Source: Candidatus Methylomirabilis sp.
GTDB taxonomy: Bacteria; Methylomirabilota; Methylomirabilia; Methylomirabilales; Methylomirabilaceae
Direction: 5' to 3'
DNA length: 64,000 nt
NCBI RefSeq assembly: GCF_028716865.1
Contig: NZ_JAQUOY010000007.1
Span: 1 to 64,000 of the forward strand
Under the pieces are notes generated by a model. It made no database searches. It saw only the letters and a list, made by a program, of their open reading frames with translations, and was not told the origin of the DNA. Below are positions 1 to 8,474 of this stretch, one piece after another (the stretch's first letter is position 1; each line of letters starts with the position of its first letter). The position numbers and the translations under genes were made by a program.

Positions 1-1
1 C

Positions 2-343
2 AGCTATGCCGTCGAGACCCTTCTGCTGCTGCTGTCACCCTTTGCGCCGCATCTGTGCGAGGAACTCTGGGAACGACTCGGTCGCAGCGGAAGCATCTTT
101 CACGCGGCCTGGCCGACCTACGACCCGGCTGTGATTACGGCCGAGGAGATTGTAGTGGTTATCCAGGTGGATGGAAAGCTTCGGAGCCGACTCTTCATGC
201 CCGCGGATGCCGACGAGAGCGCCATGCGTGAGACAGCCCTTGCGGACGAGCGGGTCAAGGGGTGGCTGGAGGATAGATCGATCCGGAAGGTGGTAGTGGT
301 GCCGAAGAAGCTGGTGAATATTGTAACCGGGGGAGTCCGATGA
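2..343 (+). CDS. leuS: leucyl-tRNA synthetase, C-terminal fragment
   Basis: The window opens inside this gene; the frame is open from base 2 and gives the last 113 residues. The product charges tRNA-Leu with leucine in the cytoplasm. Visible here are the end of the helical anticodon-binding domain (PFAPHLCEELWE) and the small C-terminal domain with IQVDGKLR and the terminal KKLVNIV, both typical of bacterial LeuS. The stop codon overlaps the next start as ATGA, so translation is probably coupled to lptE. The leuS-lptE-holA order is common in bacteria. The catalytic part lies outside the window. Confidence 0.93.
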   Translation, partial: SYAVETLLLLLSPFAPHLCEELWERLGRSGSIFHAAWPTYDPAVITAEEIVVVIQVDGKLRSRLFMPADADESAMRETALADERVKGWLEDRSIRKVVVVPKKLVNIVTGGVR

Positions 344-846
344 GAGCGATCGTGTGCGTGGCGGTACTCCTGGCGCTGGCCGGATGTGGCTATCGGCCAG
401 TAGGATCCGGGGAGGTGAGCGCGCTTCAGCCCTCCATCAGGACGATCAGCATCGGGACCCTCAAAAACCGAACGCTTCGTCCCACCATTCTATCGGCTCT
501 GAGAGATGCGCTGATTCGCAGGCTTGCAGCCGATGGCCGGATCCGAGTTGTGGAGGAGGGGGCCGATACCCTTTTGGAAGGGGCTATTGAAGGGTTTGGC
601 GAAGAGGCGCTGGCCTTCGATTCCAACGACATCGCCAAGCGCCTGCGACTGAGCATCTCGTTTTCCTTTACGGTGAAAAATCGGCTGGAGGATAAGGTGC
701 TCCTCCGAGACGGCGTTGCAGGCGTAGCCTACTACTTTACGGGAACAGGGGTCACAGCCACCAGGGCGGCCGAGGACGAGGCCACGCTTCGGGCAGTGGC
801 GGACCTCGCCGATCAGGTGGTCAGTCGGGTGCTGGACGGGGTGTGA
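340..846 (+). CDS. lptE: LPS-assembly lipoprotein LptE
   Basis: A 168-residue outer-membrane lipoprotein that would plug the LptD barrel and help insert lipopolysaccharide. It starts with a short signal peptide and a lipobox, Leu13-Ala14-Gly15-Cys16, followed by GYRPVG; the 'GCGYRP' start is characteristic of LptE. The rest is a typical LptE fold with the segment around IGTLKNRTLRP. It overlaps leuS by four bases and its stop overlaps the holA ATG. The presence of LptE implies a diderm cell with LPS. Family assignment is firm although LptE sequences diverge strongly. Confidence 0.87.
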   Translation: MRAIVCVAVLLALAGCGYRPVGSGEVSALQPSIRTISIGTLKNRTLRPTILSALRDALIRRLAADGRIRVVEEGADTLLEGAIEGFGEEALAFDSNDIAKRLRLSISFSFTVKNRLEDKVLLRDGVAGVAYYFTGTGVTATRAAEDEATLRAVADLADQVVSRVLDGV

Positions 847-1853
847 TGGGACGCTGGGTTACGAGGGGCCACTCTGTTGCCGAACAGGTCCGCAGAGGGG
901 AGGTTGCGCCCGTCTATTGTCTCTACGGGGAGGAGGAGTACCGTCGAGATCAGGCGCTCAACCAGCTTCTTGACGCATTGCTGACGGAAGGCGCGAGAGA
1001 CCTGAATCTCGATCAGATTCGACCTGGAGAGCCAGGGATGCCGTCGATCCTGGGGAGCGCTCGGACGTTGCCGTTTCTAGCGTCGCGTCGGGTGGTCCTG
1101 ATCCGAGGTGTCGAGGATCTCTCGAAGGAGCAGCAAGAGGATCTGCTCGCCTATCTGAACGATCCCTCTCCCACAAGCTGCCTTGTGCTGACGGGCAAGC
1201 GTCTTGATCTCAGAACCCGGTTGGCGGCGGCGATACAGAAGAAAGGGATACTCCTTCGCTTTGATCGCTTGGAGGCAGATTCCGTGAAGGAGTCGCTAAT
1301 GGCCACGGCCAAAGAGCAGGGTATACGGCTGCAGCCGGAAGCGATCAGCCTACTTATGGCCCTGGTGGGCGACGATTTTCGCCAGTTGATCTATAACGTA
1401 GAAAAGGCGGCGCTCTTTGTTGGAGAGCGCAAGGAGATCAGTGCGAAGGATATTGAAGCCTTGGTTGGTGAAACCCGAGTGCGATCGATCTTCCAACTGA
1501 CCGATGCCGTATCAGGCAGGGATCTGGATCTTGCCCTTCGTTGCCTGACGAGTCTGTTGGGGAGCGGGGAAGAGCCCCTGGCCGTCCTCGGGATGTTGGC
1601 TCGCCAGATCCGCCTGCTGATTCAGGCAAAAGCGCTTCAGGAGCAGGCGACCCCGGTGAGCAGGATGACTCACGTACTCGGCCTGCCGCCTCGCGTTGTC
1701 GCTGCCCTGGCGGAACATAGTGCCTCGCGTTCCTGGCAGCAGCTCACAGGCGCCATCCAGTCGCTCTCACGGGCCGACCTTGCCATCAAGACAGGAAAGG
1801 CTGAATCTCCTGTGGTCTTGAGCGGACTGGTCTGGGGCCTCTGCCGGGTGTGA
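846..1853 (+). CDS. holA: DNA polymerase III delta subunit
   Basis: A 335-residue clamp-loader subunit that opens the beta sliding clamp during replication. The N-terminal part has the HolA signature 'YCLYGEEEYRRDQAL' and the middle region 'TLPFLASRRVVLIRG'; the C-terminal part is the collar domain with 'GRDLDLALRCL' and 'ILGMLARQIRLL'-like segments. ATG at 846 overlaps the lptE stop; a GTG at 843 is an alternative one codon upstream. It is the last gene of the leuS-lptE-holA run and converges with rpsT, leaving only three bases between the two stop codons. Confidence 0.9.
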   Translation: MGRWVTRGHSVAEQVRRGEVAPVYCLYGEEEYRRDQALNQLLDALLTEGARDLNLDQIRPGEPGMPSILGSARTLPFLASRRVVLIRGVEDLSKEQQEDLLAYLNDPSPTSCLVLTGKRLDLRTRLAAAIQKKGILLRFDRLEADSVKESLMATAKEQGIRLQPEAISLLMALVGDDFRQLIYNVEKAALFVGERKEISAKDIEALVGETRVRSIFQLTDAVSGRDLDLALRCLTSLLGSGEEPLAVLGMLARQIRLLIQAKALQEQATPVSRMTHVLGLPPRVVAALAEHSASRSWQQLTGAIQSLSRADLAIKTGKAESPVVLSGLVWGLCRV

Positions 1854-1856
1854 GAC

Positions 1857-2129
1857 CTACGACGGCTGCGGGATGGCTTGGAGCTGGCGGGCGAGTCTTG
1901 ACTTATAGCGGGCCGCGGCGTTCTTGTGGATGAAGCCTTTGCCGGCGGCTCTGTCAATGAACGGCACGGCCTGTACGAATGCCTTCTCCGCAGCATTCCG
2001 GTCCTGCCCCTCTATCCCCGCTCGTACCTTCTTGATTACTGTCTTTAGACTACTCTTTGCCGCGCGATTGCGCAACCGTCGCTTCAGGCTTTGTCTCATG
2101 TGCTTCTGCGCCGACTTGGTTATTGGCAT
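1857..2129 (-). CDS. rpsT: 30S ribosomal protein S20
   Basis: A 90-residue, Lys/Arg-rich protein that binds the 5' domain of 16S rRNA. The sequence begins MPITKSAQKHMRQSLKRR and contains KAFVQAVPFIDRAAGKGFIHKNAAARYKSRL, which is diagnostic for S20. A strong ribosome binding site (AAAGGAG) lies about 9 bases before the ATG. It is transcribed divergently from murJ and convergently with holA, the arrangement often seen for rpsT beside murJ or holA. Confidence 0.96.
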   Translation of the reverse strand: MPITKSAQKHMRQSLKRRLRNRAAKSSLKTVIKKVRAGIEGQDRNAAEKAFVQAVPFIDRAAGKGFIHKNAAARYKSRLARQLQAIPQPS

Positions 2130-2234
2130 CGTTCCGCTTCTCCTTTGTGGCGTGTTATGTCCACCCGGTACACGGGAGGGTAGATTGCGCCATTTATTAC
2201 AATGGAGCGGCGCTCATTTGTCAAGGAATTTCTG

Positions 2235-3806
2235 ATGGAGCAGGAACGTCCCGGAAAGATCGCGCGAGCGGCCGGCGTGGTGAGCGGAGCCACCCTGTTA
2301 AGCCGTATCCTTGGCTTTGTCCGTGATCTGATCATTGCCAGGGCGTTTGGAGCTGGAACCGCAACCGATGCCTTCTTTGCCGCCTTCCGTCTCCCCAATA
2401 TGTTGCGGGAACTGCTGGGGGAGGGGGCCCTCTCGGCGGCGTTCATCCCGGTCTTCACCGAATCGTTTACCACGCGTGGACGCGAAAGCGCCTGGCGATT
2501 GGCGTGGACTGTCTTAACCCTGCTGGCGCTGCTGCTCGTACTGGTCTCTATCGCCGGTATCGTGCTTGCGCCGTGGTTGATCCGGCTCATCGCCCCGGGA
2601 TTCCACGCCATCCCGTCAAAACTTGACCTTGCCGTCTATCTTACCCGGCTGATGTTCCCATACATCCTGTTTATCGGGGTGGCGGCGCTCTTCATGGCGA
2701 TTCTCAATTCGCAGGGTCACTTCGCTACCCCGGCGCTGTCGCCCAGCATGTTGAACATCGCCATGATCGGGTGCGCCCTGTATCTGACGCCCTATCTGGA
2801 CCCGCCTATCGTGGCGTTGGCCATCGGCGTCCTCATCGGGGGCGTTGCCCAGCTTCTGATTCAAATTCCAGAGGTGTGGAGACGTGGCATGGGCGCCCAC
2901 CGGAGTATCGATTTTGGCGACCCTGCCGTCGGGCGTATCTCACGTCTTATGGCGCCAGGGGTCGCGGGGCTGGCCATTACGCAGGTCAATGTTTTCGTCG
3001 GGACCTTGCTCGCTTCGCTGATGGGGGAGGGGGGGATCTCGGTTCTTTATTATGCCTTCCGATTGATCCAATTTCCGATCGGTGTCTTCGGTGTGGCGAT
3101 TGCCACGGCGGCCTTCCCCGCCATGGCGAGACAGGCGGCGAACCGTTCCCTTGGAGAGGTTGGGGCCACGGTGGCCTACGCGATCCGCCTTGTCCTCTTC
3201 GTCACGCTCCCATCGATGGTAGGCCTGATGGTGTTCAGGGTCCCGATCATCCAGCTTCTCTTCGAGCGGGGCGCATTTGATCGGACCGTCACCCTCGCAA
3301 CCGCTGAGGTCGTGTTGTTCTACGCCTTCGGGCTTGGGGCCTATGTGTCGAACCGCATCCTCGTGCCGGCCTTCTACTCGCTTCAGGATACGGCGACGCC
3401 GGTCAAGATCGGCATGGTGACCGTGATGGTCAACATTGTTTTTTCTCTTGTGCTGATGCGGCCCATGGGACTTGCAGGCCTGGCCCTGGCGACGACTCTG
3501 TCTTCCTTTGTAAACCTGGGGCTGCTGCTGGTCGCCCTGCGACGGCGTCTGGGGCAGCTTCACGGATTAGGCTTCCGCTCGGTCGCGCAGATAAGCGGGG
3601 CTGCCGCCGCAATGGCCCTGATTGCCTTATTGCTTATCTACCTCCGTGACCCGCTGACGATTGAACCGCTGCTTCGTCGCGTCGTAGTGCTCACCCTCGA
3701 GCTCGTGATAAGTTTTGCCGTCTTCCTTGCGGCCGCCGCCTGCATGGGTTCTGAGGAGTTGAGAGGTTTGTGGCGGGGGTTGATTGGCCGGAGGCGAAGG
3801 GTCTGA
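2235..3806 (+). CDS. murJ: lipid II flippase MurJ (MviN)
   Basis: A 523-residue inner-membrane protein of the MOP superfamily that flips lipid II to the periplasm for peptidoglycan synthesis. Signature segments near the N terminus are SRILGFVRDLIIARAFG, TDAFFAAFRLPN and LLGEGALSAAFIPVF. About 14 hydrophobic helices follow. I place the start at the ATG at 2235, which has AAGGAA seven bases upstream; an ATG at 2202 would add 11 residues without a good ribosome binding site. The next operon begins about 150 bases downstream. Confidence 0.93.
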   Translation: MEQERPGKIARAAGVVSGATLLSRILGFVRDLIIARAFGAGTATDAFFAAFRLPNMLRELLGEGALSAAFIPVFTESFTTRGRESAWRLAWTVLTLLALLLVLVSIAGIVLAPWLIRLIAPGFHAIPSKLDLAVYLTRLMFPYILFIGVAALFMAILNSQGHFATPALSPSMLNIAMIGCALYLTPYLDPPIVALAIGVLIGGVAQLLIQIPEVWRRGMGAHRSIDFGDPAVGRISRLMAPGVAGLAITQVNVFVGTLLASLMGEGGISVLYYAFRLIQFPIGVFGVAIATAAFPAMARQAANRSLGEVGATVAYAIRLVLFVTLPSMVGLMVFRVPIIQLLFERGAFDRTVTLATAEVVLFYAFGLGAYVSNRILVPAFYSLQDTATPVKIGMVTVMVNIVFSLVLMRPMGLAGLALATTLSSFVNLGLLLVALRRRLGQLHGLGFRSVAQISGAAAAMALIALLLIYLRDPLTIEPLLRRVVVLTLELVISFAVFLAAAACMGSEELRGLWRGLIGRRRRV

Positions 3807-3842
3807 GAGGGCTTAAGGGGTACCGTCCAGGGAAGATTTTCA

Positions 3843-3871
3843 TTGACGGTAAGAGGGGGATATGCTAGAAA
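3843..3871 (+). promoter_or_regulatory. possible sigma-70 promoter for ilvBNC
   Basis: A TTGACG hexamer (3843-3848) is followed after 17 bases by TAGAAA (3866-3871) in the murJ-ilvB gap. It is the best -35/-10 pair between the genes, but the -10 is weak. The start would lie upstream of the 3895-3926 hairpin, so the hairpin would be in the leader. Confidence 0.35.
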
Positions 3872-3894
3872 ATCTAAAGAAAAGCAGGTAGATA

Positions 3895-3926
3895 GGCTGA
3901 AGACTGAAGGCCTTTAGTCTTCAGCC
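3895..3926 (+). repeat. 11-bp perfect inverted repeat in ilvB leader, heptamer-repeat family
   Basis: The arms GGCTGAAGACT and AGTCTTCAGCC pair perfectly around a 10-base loop. There is no T-run, so it is not a standard terminator. The sequence also reads as 7-base units (AGGCTGA, AGACTGA, AGGCCTT, TAGTCTT, CAGCCTA). The flanking CAGGTAGATAGGCTGAAG recurs at 8418, marking it as a dispersed repeat; a role in ilv attenuation is possible but there is no visible leader peptide rich in Leu, Ile or Val. Confidence 0.7.
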
Positions 3927-3960
3927 TAAACGCCTGAGCGTGAATTGCGGGCAAGGAGAC

Positions 3961-5709
3961 ATGGTCATGAAATTGACGGGATCGGAGATATTGCTAAGGA
4001 GTCTGGTCGAGGAGGGCGTTGATACTGTCTTCGGTATGCCGGGCGGCGTGATCCTGCATACGTATGACGTGATGACCGATACCGCCGTTGCCTCGAAGAT
4101 CCGGCATATCCTCTGTCGCCATGAGCAGGGTGCGACGCATGCGGCAGAAGGGTACTATAAGGCCAGCGGCAAGGTGGGGACTGTCATGGTGACCTCCGGC
4201 CCCGGAGCCTGCAATACCATCACAGGGGTGACCGATGCGTTGCTGGATTCCATGGCCATCGTCGTCTTTACCGGTCAGGTCCCGACATCGGCCATGGGTT
4301 GCGACGCCTTTCAGGAGGCCGATGTCGTCGGTACCACGCGCACCTGTACCAAGCACAACTTCCTCGCCCTCAAGACCGAGGATATCCCACGGATCGTCAA
4401 GGAGGCCTACTACATCGCCCGCTCTGGTCGACCCGGGCCGGTGCTGGTGGACCTTCCGAAGAACGTGATTATGGGACGCGCAGAGTATCGCGGGCATCCG
4501 CAAGAGCTGAACATTCGCGGCTACAAGCCAACCACTCAAGGTCATGTCGGTCAGATCAAGCGAGCGGTCGAATTAATGAGAACCGCCAAGCGGCCGCTCA
4601 TATACGGGGGCGGGGGGATCATTCACTCGGAGGCGTACGAAGAGCTCCGTGAGTTGGTCGGCATAACCCAGATCCCGGTTGTGCTGACGTTGATGGGTTT
4701 AGGCGCCTTGGACACATCCGATCCGCGCTGGCTCGGCATGGTGGGGATGCACGGAACCTACTGGTCAAATATGGCAATGATTCACTGCGACCTGATGATC
4801 GCCATCGGGTCTCGATTTAGCGATCGGGTGACTGGGAGGCTGTCCGAATTCGGCAAGCAGTGCAAGATCATCCATATCGACATCGATCCGACCTCCATCA
4901 GAAAAACGGTGCATGTGGATGTTCCGATTGTGGGTGATGTTAAGCAGGTGCTGGGCGAGCTCAACAAAGCCGTTGGCCAGGTGGAACGAAACTGGGCCAA
5001 CGACTTTGAGGAGTGGTATGCTCAGATCGCGGAATGGAAGGCCAAACACCCGCTGCGGTATGGCCCGATGCAGGACGTGATCAAGCCGCAGTATGCCATC
5101 GATATGGTCTTTGAGGTCAGTGAGGACATGAACCCGATTGTCGCGACCGGCGTGGGCCAGCACCAGATGTGGGCGGCACAGCGCTATCGAGGTCACAGGC
5201 CGCGCCGATGGCTGACCTCAGGAGGCCTTGGGACGATGGGCTATGGATTCCCATCGGCTATGGGCGCCCAGGCGGCGTTCCCGAACGATTTAGTGATCTG
5301 CATCGATGGTGACGGCAGCTTCCAGATGACCAATCAGGACTTGATCACCTGCGTGGAGAATGATCTGCCCGTCAAGGTGGTGATCATCAACAACGGCTAT
5401 CTTGGGATGGTCCGGCAGTGGCAGGAACTCTTTTTTAACCGACGATATTCTCAAGTAGACCTGACGATTCAGCCGGACTTTGTGAAGCTCGCCGAGGCGT
5501 ATGGAGCGACCGGTCTTCGCGCCAAGCATCCGGATGAGGTCAAGCCCGTCCTGGAGAAGGCCTTCGCCGCGCCAGGACCGGTTATTGTGGACATCGTCAC
5601 AGAACGTGAAGAAAATTGTCTTCCCATGATTCCGCCCGGTGGAGCGATTAAGGATATTATCGACTACGGTGATCCGATTCCGGAGAAGCTGTTTCAAGGT
5701 CTGAGATGA
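3961..5709 (+). CDS. ilvB: acetolactate synthase, large catalytic subunit
   Basis: A 582-residue ThDP-dependent enzyme that condenses two pyruvates to acetolactate (or pyruvate with 2-oxobutyrate), the first common step of Val, Leu and Ile synthesis. The N-terminal ThDP PYR domain shows VFGMPGGVILHTYD and the catalytic Glu in CRHEQGATHAAEGY; the C-terminal domain has the ThDP/metal motif GDGSFQMTNQDL...NNGYLGMV. The start at 3961 is chosen because AAGGAG sits just upstream; a GTG at 3940 would extend it by 7 residues. It overlaps ilvN by four bases, so the two subunits are translationally coupled. Confidence 0.95.
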   Translation: MVMKLTGSEILLRSLVEEGVDTVFGMPGGVILHTYDVMTDTAVASKIRHILCRHEQGATHAAEGYYKASGKVGTVMVTSGPGACNTITGVTDALLDSMAIVVFTGQVPTSAMGCDAFQEADVVGTTRTCTKHNFLALKTEDIPRIVKEAYYIARSGRPGPVLVDLPKNVIMGRAEYRGHPQELNIRGYKPTTQGHVGQIKRAVELMRTAKRPLIYGGGGIIHSEAYEELRELVGITQIPVVLTLMGLGALDTSDPRWLGMVGMHGTYWSNMAMIHCDLMIAIGSRFSDRVTGRLSEFGKQCKIIHIDIDPTSIRKTVHVDVPIVGDVKQVLGELNKAVGQVERNWANDFEEWYAQIAEWKAKHPLRYGPMQDVIKPQYAIDMVFEVSEDMNPIVATGVGQHQMWAAQRYRGHRPRRWLTSGGLGTMGYGFPSAMGAQAAFPNDLVICIDGDGSFQMTNQDLITCVENDLPVKVVIINNGYLGMVRQWQELFFNRRYSQVDLTIQPDFVKLAEAYGATGLRAKHPDEVKPVLEKAFAAPGPVIVDIVTEREENCLPMIPPGGAIKDIIDYGDPIPEKLFQGLR

Positions 5710-6299
5710 GAGAGAAGACCAAGACGACACCGAAAGAGGTGAAGGCGCGTCATATCATCACCCTGCTCGTGGAGAATCACGCGGGCGTCCTCGCGCGCGT
5801 CGCCGCTCTTATTGCCGCAAAAGGGTACAACATCGATAGTCTCACCGTGGGGGAGACTATGGATCCATCCATCTCCCGGATGAGCCTCGTCGTGAGGGGC
5901 GACGACTCGGTGGTGGAGCAAGCGGTCAAGCAGCTCAATCGGCTCATTGACGTGATCCGTGTCACTGACCTGACCGGTGAGGAGTTTGTCGAACGGGAAC
6001 TTATGCTCGTGAAGGTGAAAGCCAAACCGGAGGCAAAGGCTGAGATCCTCCGGATCGCCGATATCTTTCGGGCCAAGGTGGTGGATGTGGCGCCCTTTTC
6101 GTACATGCTGGAGTTGACCGGCGCCGAGGATAAGTTGAACGCCTTTGTTGAACTTCTCAGGCCGTACGGCATTCAGGAGTTCGCGAGGACGGGCATGACG
6201 GTGATGACCAGAGGCAGCAAAGCGCTTGGCAAACAGACCGAAGAGATGTGGAAGGAACCGGACACGAAGAAGGTGGTTGGGCTCGTCGAGAAGGGATGA
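5706..6299 (+). CDS. ilvN: acetolactate synthase, small regulatory subunit
   Basis: A 197-residue partner of IlvB that confers valine feedback control. An N-terminal ACT domain is clear: [34 protein letters not shown]. The C-terminal half matches the ALS small-subunit C domain ([10 protein letters not shown]... [21 protein letters not shown]). It is slightly longer than the usual 160-170 residues owing to tails at both ends. The ATGA overlap with ilvB and 16-base spacing to ilvC indicate one operon. Confidence 0.95.
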   Translation: MREKTKTTPKEVKARHIITLLVENHAGVLARVAALIAAKGYNIDSLTVGETMDPSISRMSLVVRGDDSVVEQAVKQLNRLIDVIRVTDLTGEEFVERELMLVKVKAKPEAKAEILRIADIFRAKVVDVAPFSYMLELTGAEDKLNAFVELLRPYGIQEFARTGMTVMTRGSKALGKQTEEMWKEPDTKKVVGLVEKG

Positions 6300-6315
6300 G
6301 GGGGATGGAGGGCAG

Positions 6316-7320
6316 ATGACCAAGTTATATTATGACAAGGATGCTGACCTGAATCTGCTGGCGGGGAAGGCGATTGCCATCATGGGGTATGGAAGTCAAG
6401 GCCACGCCCATGCGCTCAATTTTAAAGACAGCGGTCTGGATGTGATCGTCGGCCTCTACCGGGGGAGCAAATCGTGGGACAAGGCCAAGGCTGATGGGCT
6501 GAAGGTCGCCACCTGCGAGGAGGCTGCGCAAAGCAGCGACATCATTATGATGCTGGTGCCCGATCAGACCCAGCGGCAGATTTACCAGGAGTCGATCGAG
6601 AAGGCGCTCACACCCGGGAAGACCCTGATGTTCGCCCATGGTTTCAATATTCACTTCCATCAAATCCTGCCTCCGCCCACCGTAGATGTGTCGATGATCG
6701 CGCCCAAGGCGCCAGGCCATCTCGTGCGCCAGGTCTTTACGGAAGGGGGCGGTGTTCCGGCGCTAGTAGCTGTCCATCAGGATGTATCGGGAAAGGCAAA
6801 AGCGACGGCCTTGGCCTATGCAAAAGGGATCGGGTGTACGAGAGCGGGTGTACTCGAGACGACCTTTCGCGAGGAGACTGAGACCGACCTGTTCGGCGAA
6901 CAGGCCGTCTTGTGCGGAGGGGCCTCCGCCCTGGTGAAGGCCGGATTTGAGACGTTGGTCAATGCCGGCTATCAGCCTGAGCTGGCCTACTTCGAATGCA
7001 TGCATGAGCTGAAGCTGATCGTCGACCTCTTCTATCGGGGCGGCCTGGCATACATGCGCTATTCGATCAGTGATACGGCAGAATATGGCGACTACAGCCG
7101 CGGCCCCCGCGTCGTGAATGAGCAGGTGAAGGCCGAGATGCGAAAGATCCTTGACGAGATTCAGACCGGCGCCTTCGCTCGGGAATGGATCCTAGAAAAC
7201 CAGGCCGGTAAACCCAGCTTTCTGGCCATGCGCAAGCAAGAGGCGGAGCATCCGATCGAGAAGGTAGGCAAGGAACTCCGGTCCATGATGTCCTGGATCA
7301 AAAAGCCAGACACTTACTAA
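6316..7320 (+). CDS. ilvC: ketol-acid reductoisomerase
   Basis: A 334-residue class I enzyme that isomerises and reduces acetolactate to dihydroxyisovalerate with NADPH and Mg. The Rossmann motif [13 protein letters not shown] and the region [17 protein letters not shown] mark cofactor binding; the C-terminal knotted domain carries the metal ligands in [10 protein letters not shown] and the helix [18 protein letters not shown] use the ATG at 6316 preceded by GGAGGG; an upstream in-frame ATG at 6226 lies inside ilvN and lacks homology. It ends the ilvBNC operon. Confidence 0.95.
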   Translation: MTKLYYDKDADLNLLAGKAIAIMGYGSQGHAHALNFKDSGLDVIVGLYRGSKSWDKAKADGLKVATCEEAAQSSDIIMMLVPDQTQRQIYQESIEKALTPGKTLMFAHGFNIHFHQILPPPTVDVSMIAPKAPGHLVRQVFTEGGGVPALVAVHQDVSGKAKATALAYAKGIGCTRAGVLETTFREETETDLFGEQAVLCGGASALVKAGFETLVNAGYQPELAYFECMHELKLIVDLFYRGGLAYMRYSISDTAEYGDYSRGPRVVNEQVKAEMRKILDEIQTGAFAREWILENQAGKPSFLAMRKQEAEHPIEKVGKELRSMMSWIKKPDTY

Positions 7321-7356
7321 TCGATGCCTCAAGGGGTTAGTGCATACGGATCGAGT

Positions 7357-7408
7357 CAATGAACCGCCCCGCGGCTTGCCGCGGGGGATGAACCCCTAGT
7401 GGATTCAA
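7357..7408. repeat. dispersed hairpin repeat, copy 1
   Basis: After ilvC a GC palindrome (CCCCGCGG-cttg-CCGCGGGG) is followed by GGATGAACCCCTAGTGGATTCAA. A diverged copy with the same tail (AATGAACCTCCAGTGGATTC) lies at 33132-33186. This suggests a mobile or REP-like element of unknown type; no ORF accompanies either copy. Confidence 0.6.
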
Positions 7409-7448
7409 GCCGACGCCTATTCGAGCACGAGATAAGATGCAACACGAC

Positions 7449-7494
7449 AGGCCCTCGCCGCTGATGGGCAAACGGAGGCGAGGGCCTTTGTATT
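7449..7494 (+). terminator. rho-independent terminator after ilvC
   Basis: An 11-bp perfect stem AGGCCCTCGCC / GGCGAGGGCCT with a 17-base loop is followed by TTGTATTT. It stands about 130 bases after the ilvC stop and would end the ilvBNC transcript ahead of metF. Confidence 0.85.
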
Positions 7495-7544
7495 TAGCGG
7501 CCCCTTACAATCAGCTCGTGGTGCAAGGGTAGTAGCGAGGACGG

Positions 7545-8417
7545 ATGAAGATCGTCGACGTGTACGGTATAGGTAAATTCGGACTCTCCTTCGAGATATT
7601 CCCTCCCAAGACCGAGACCGGGGAGTCTCAGTTGTTCGCCGCCCTCGAGGCTCTTATGGCGCACCGCCCCTCCTTCGTGTCCTGCACCTATGGCGCCGCA
7701 GGATCGACTCAAGATAAAACCCTGGAGCTGACTACCAGGATCGGCAAGATATTCGGCGTGACCACCGCAGCCCACCGAACCTGTGTGGGATCGACCGTGG
7801 AGGAGATTCGGCAGTGGTTGAAGGAGGCCGTCGATCTTGGCATTGAGAACATTGTCGCCTTGCGCGGCGATCCCCCAAAGGGGCAGGTAGAGTTCAAGAA
7901 GTCCGAGGGCGGGCTTGCGTATGCCAATGAACTGGTGACGCTGATCCGGCAGGAGTTTCCCCACTTGAGTATTGCCGTCGCCGGCTATCCTGAAACACAT
8001 CAGGAGGCGCCAAGTCCTGCCGTCGATCTGGCGAACCTGAAGCGGAAGGTGAAAGCGGGCGCCGACGCCGTGCTCACCCAACTCTTCTATGACAATCGCG
8101 ATTTCTTCGAGTTTCGCCGGCGTTACGAAGAGGCCGGGATTACAGTGCCCCTGATTCCGGGTATCCTGCCGGTCGTCAACCTGGATCAGATTCAGCGTAT
8201 CACATCCATGTGCGGGGCCACGATACCGGTATCGTTTCTTGCCGAGCTGGAAGCAAATCGGGATGATCCTGATGGGCAGGCGAGCGTGGGGGTGCGATAC
8301 GCTATCCGGCAATGCCGCGAACTGCTTGATGCAGGTATCCCAGGCCTGCACTTTTACCTCCTCAATAAATCTGAAGCCACGTTCCAGATCCTGCAGGCAT
8401 TGAAGCTATCCAGATAA
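7545..8417 (+). CDS. metF: 5,10-methylenetetrahydrofolate reductase
   Basis: A 290-residue FAD enzyme that reduces methylene-THF to methyl-THF for methionine synthesis; in C1-metabolising bacteria it can also serve one-carbon flux. The TIM-barrel start FGLSFEIFPPKTETGE carries the catalytic Glu, and SCTYGAAGSTQDKTLE plus NIVALRGDPP are family signatures. The end VPGLHFYLLNKSEAT-like segment (IPGLHFYLLNKSEA) is also conserved. It stands alone between the ilvC terminator and miaA. Confidence 0.94.
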   Translation: MKIVDVYGIGKFGLSFEIFPPKTETGESQLFAALEALMAHRPSFVSCTYGAAGSTQDKTLELTTRIGKIFGVTTAAHRTCVGSTVEEIRQWLKEAVDLGIENIVALRGDPPKGQVEFKKSEGGLAYANELVTLIRQEFPHLSIAVAGYPETHQEAPSPAVDLANLKRKVKAGADAVLTQLFYDNRDFFEFRRRYEEAGITVPLIPGILPVVNLDQIQRITSMCGATIPVSFLAELEANRDDPDGQASVGVRYAIRQCRELLDAGIPGLHFYLLNKSEATFQILQALKLSR

Positions 8418-8450
8418 CAGGTAGATAGGCTGAAGGCTGAAGGCTTTTAG
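8418..8450. repeat. heptamer-type repeat after metF
   Basis: CAGGTAGATAGGCTGAAG matches 3885-3902, and the following bases read as 7-base units (AGGCTGA, AGGCTGA, AGGCTTT). It begins right after the metF stop and ends just before the miaA ribosome binding site. Confidence 0.7.
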
Positions 8451-8474
8451 GGGTAAAAAGGAGGCAGTAATCTC

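Noticed and set aside
3927-3960. Leader peptide attenuator for ilvBNC
   Set aside because: No short frame rich in Leu, Ile or Val codons precedes the hairpin.
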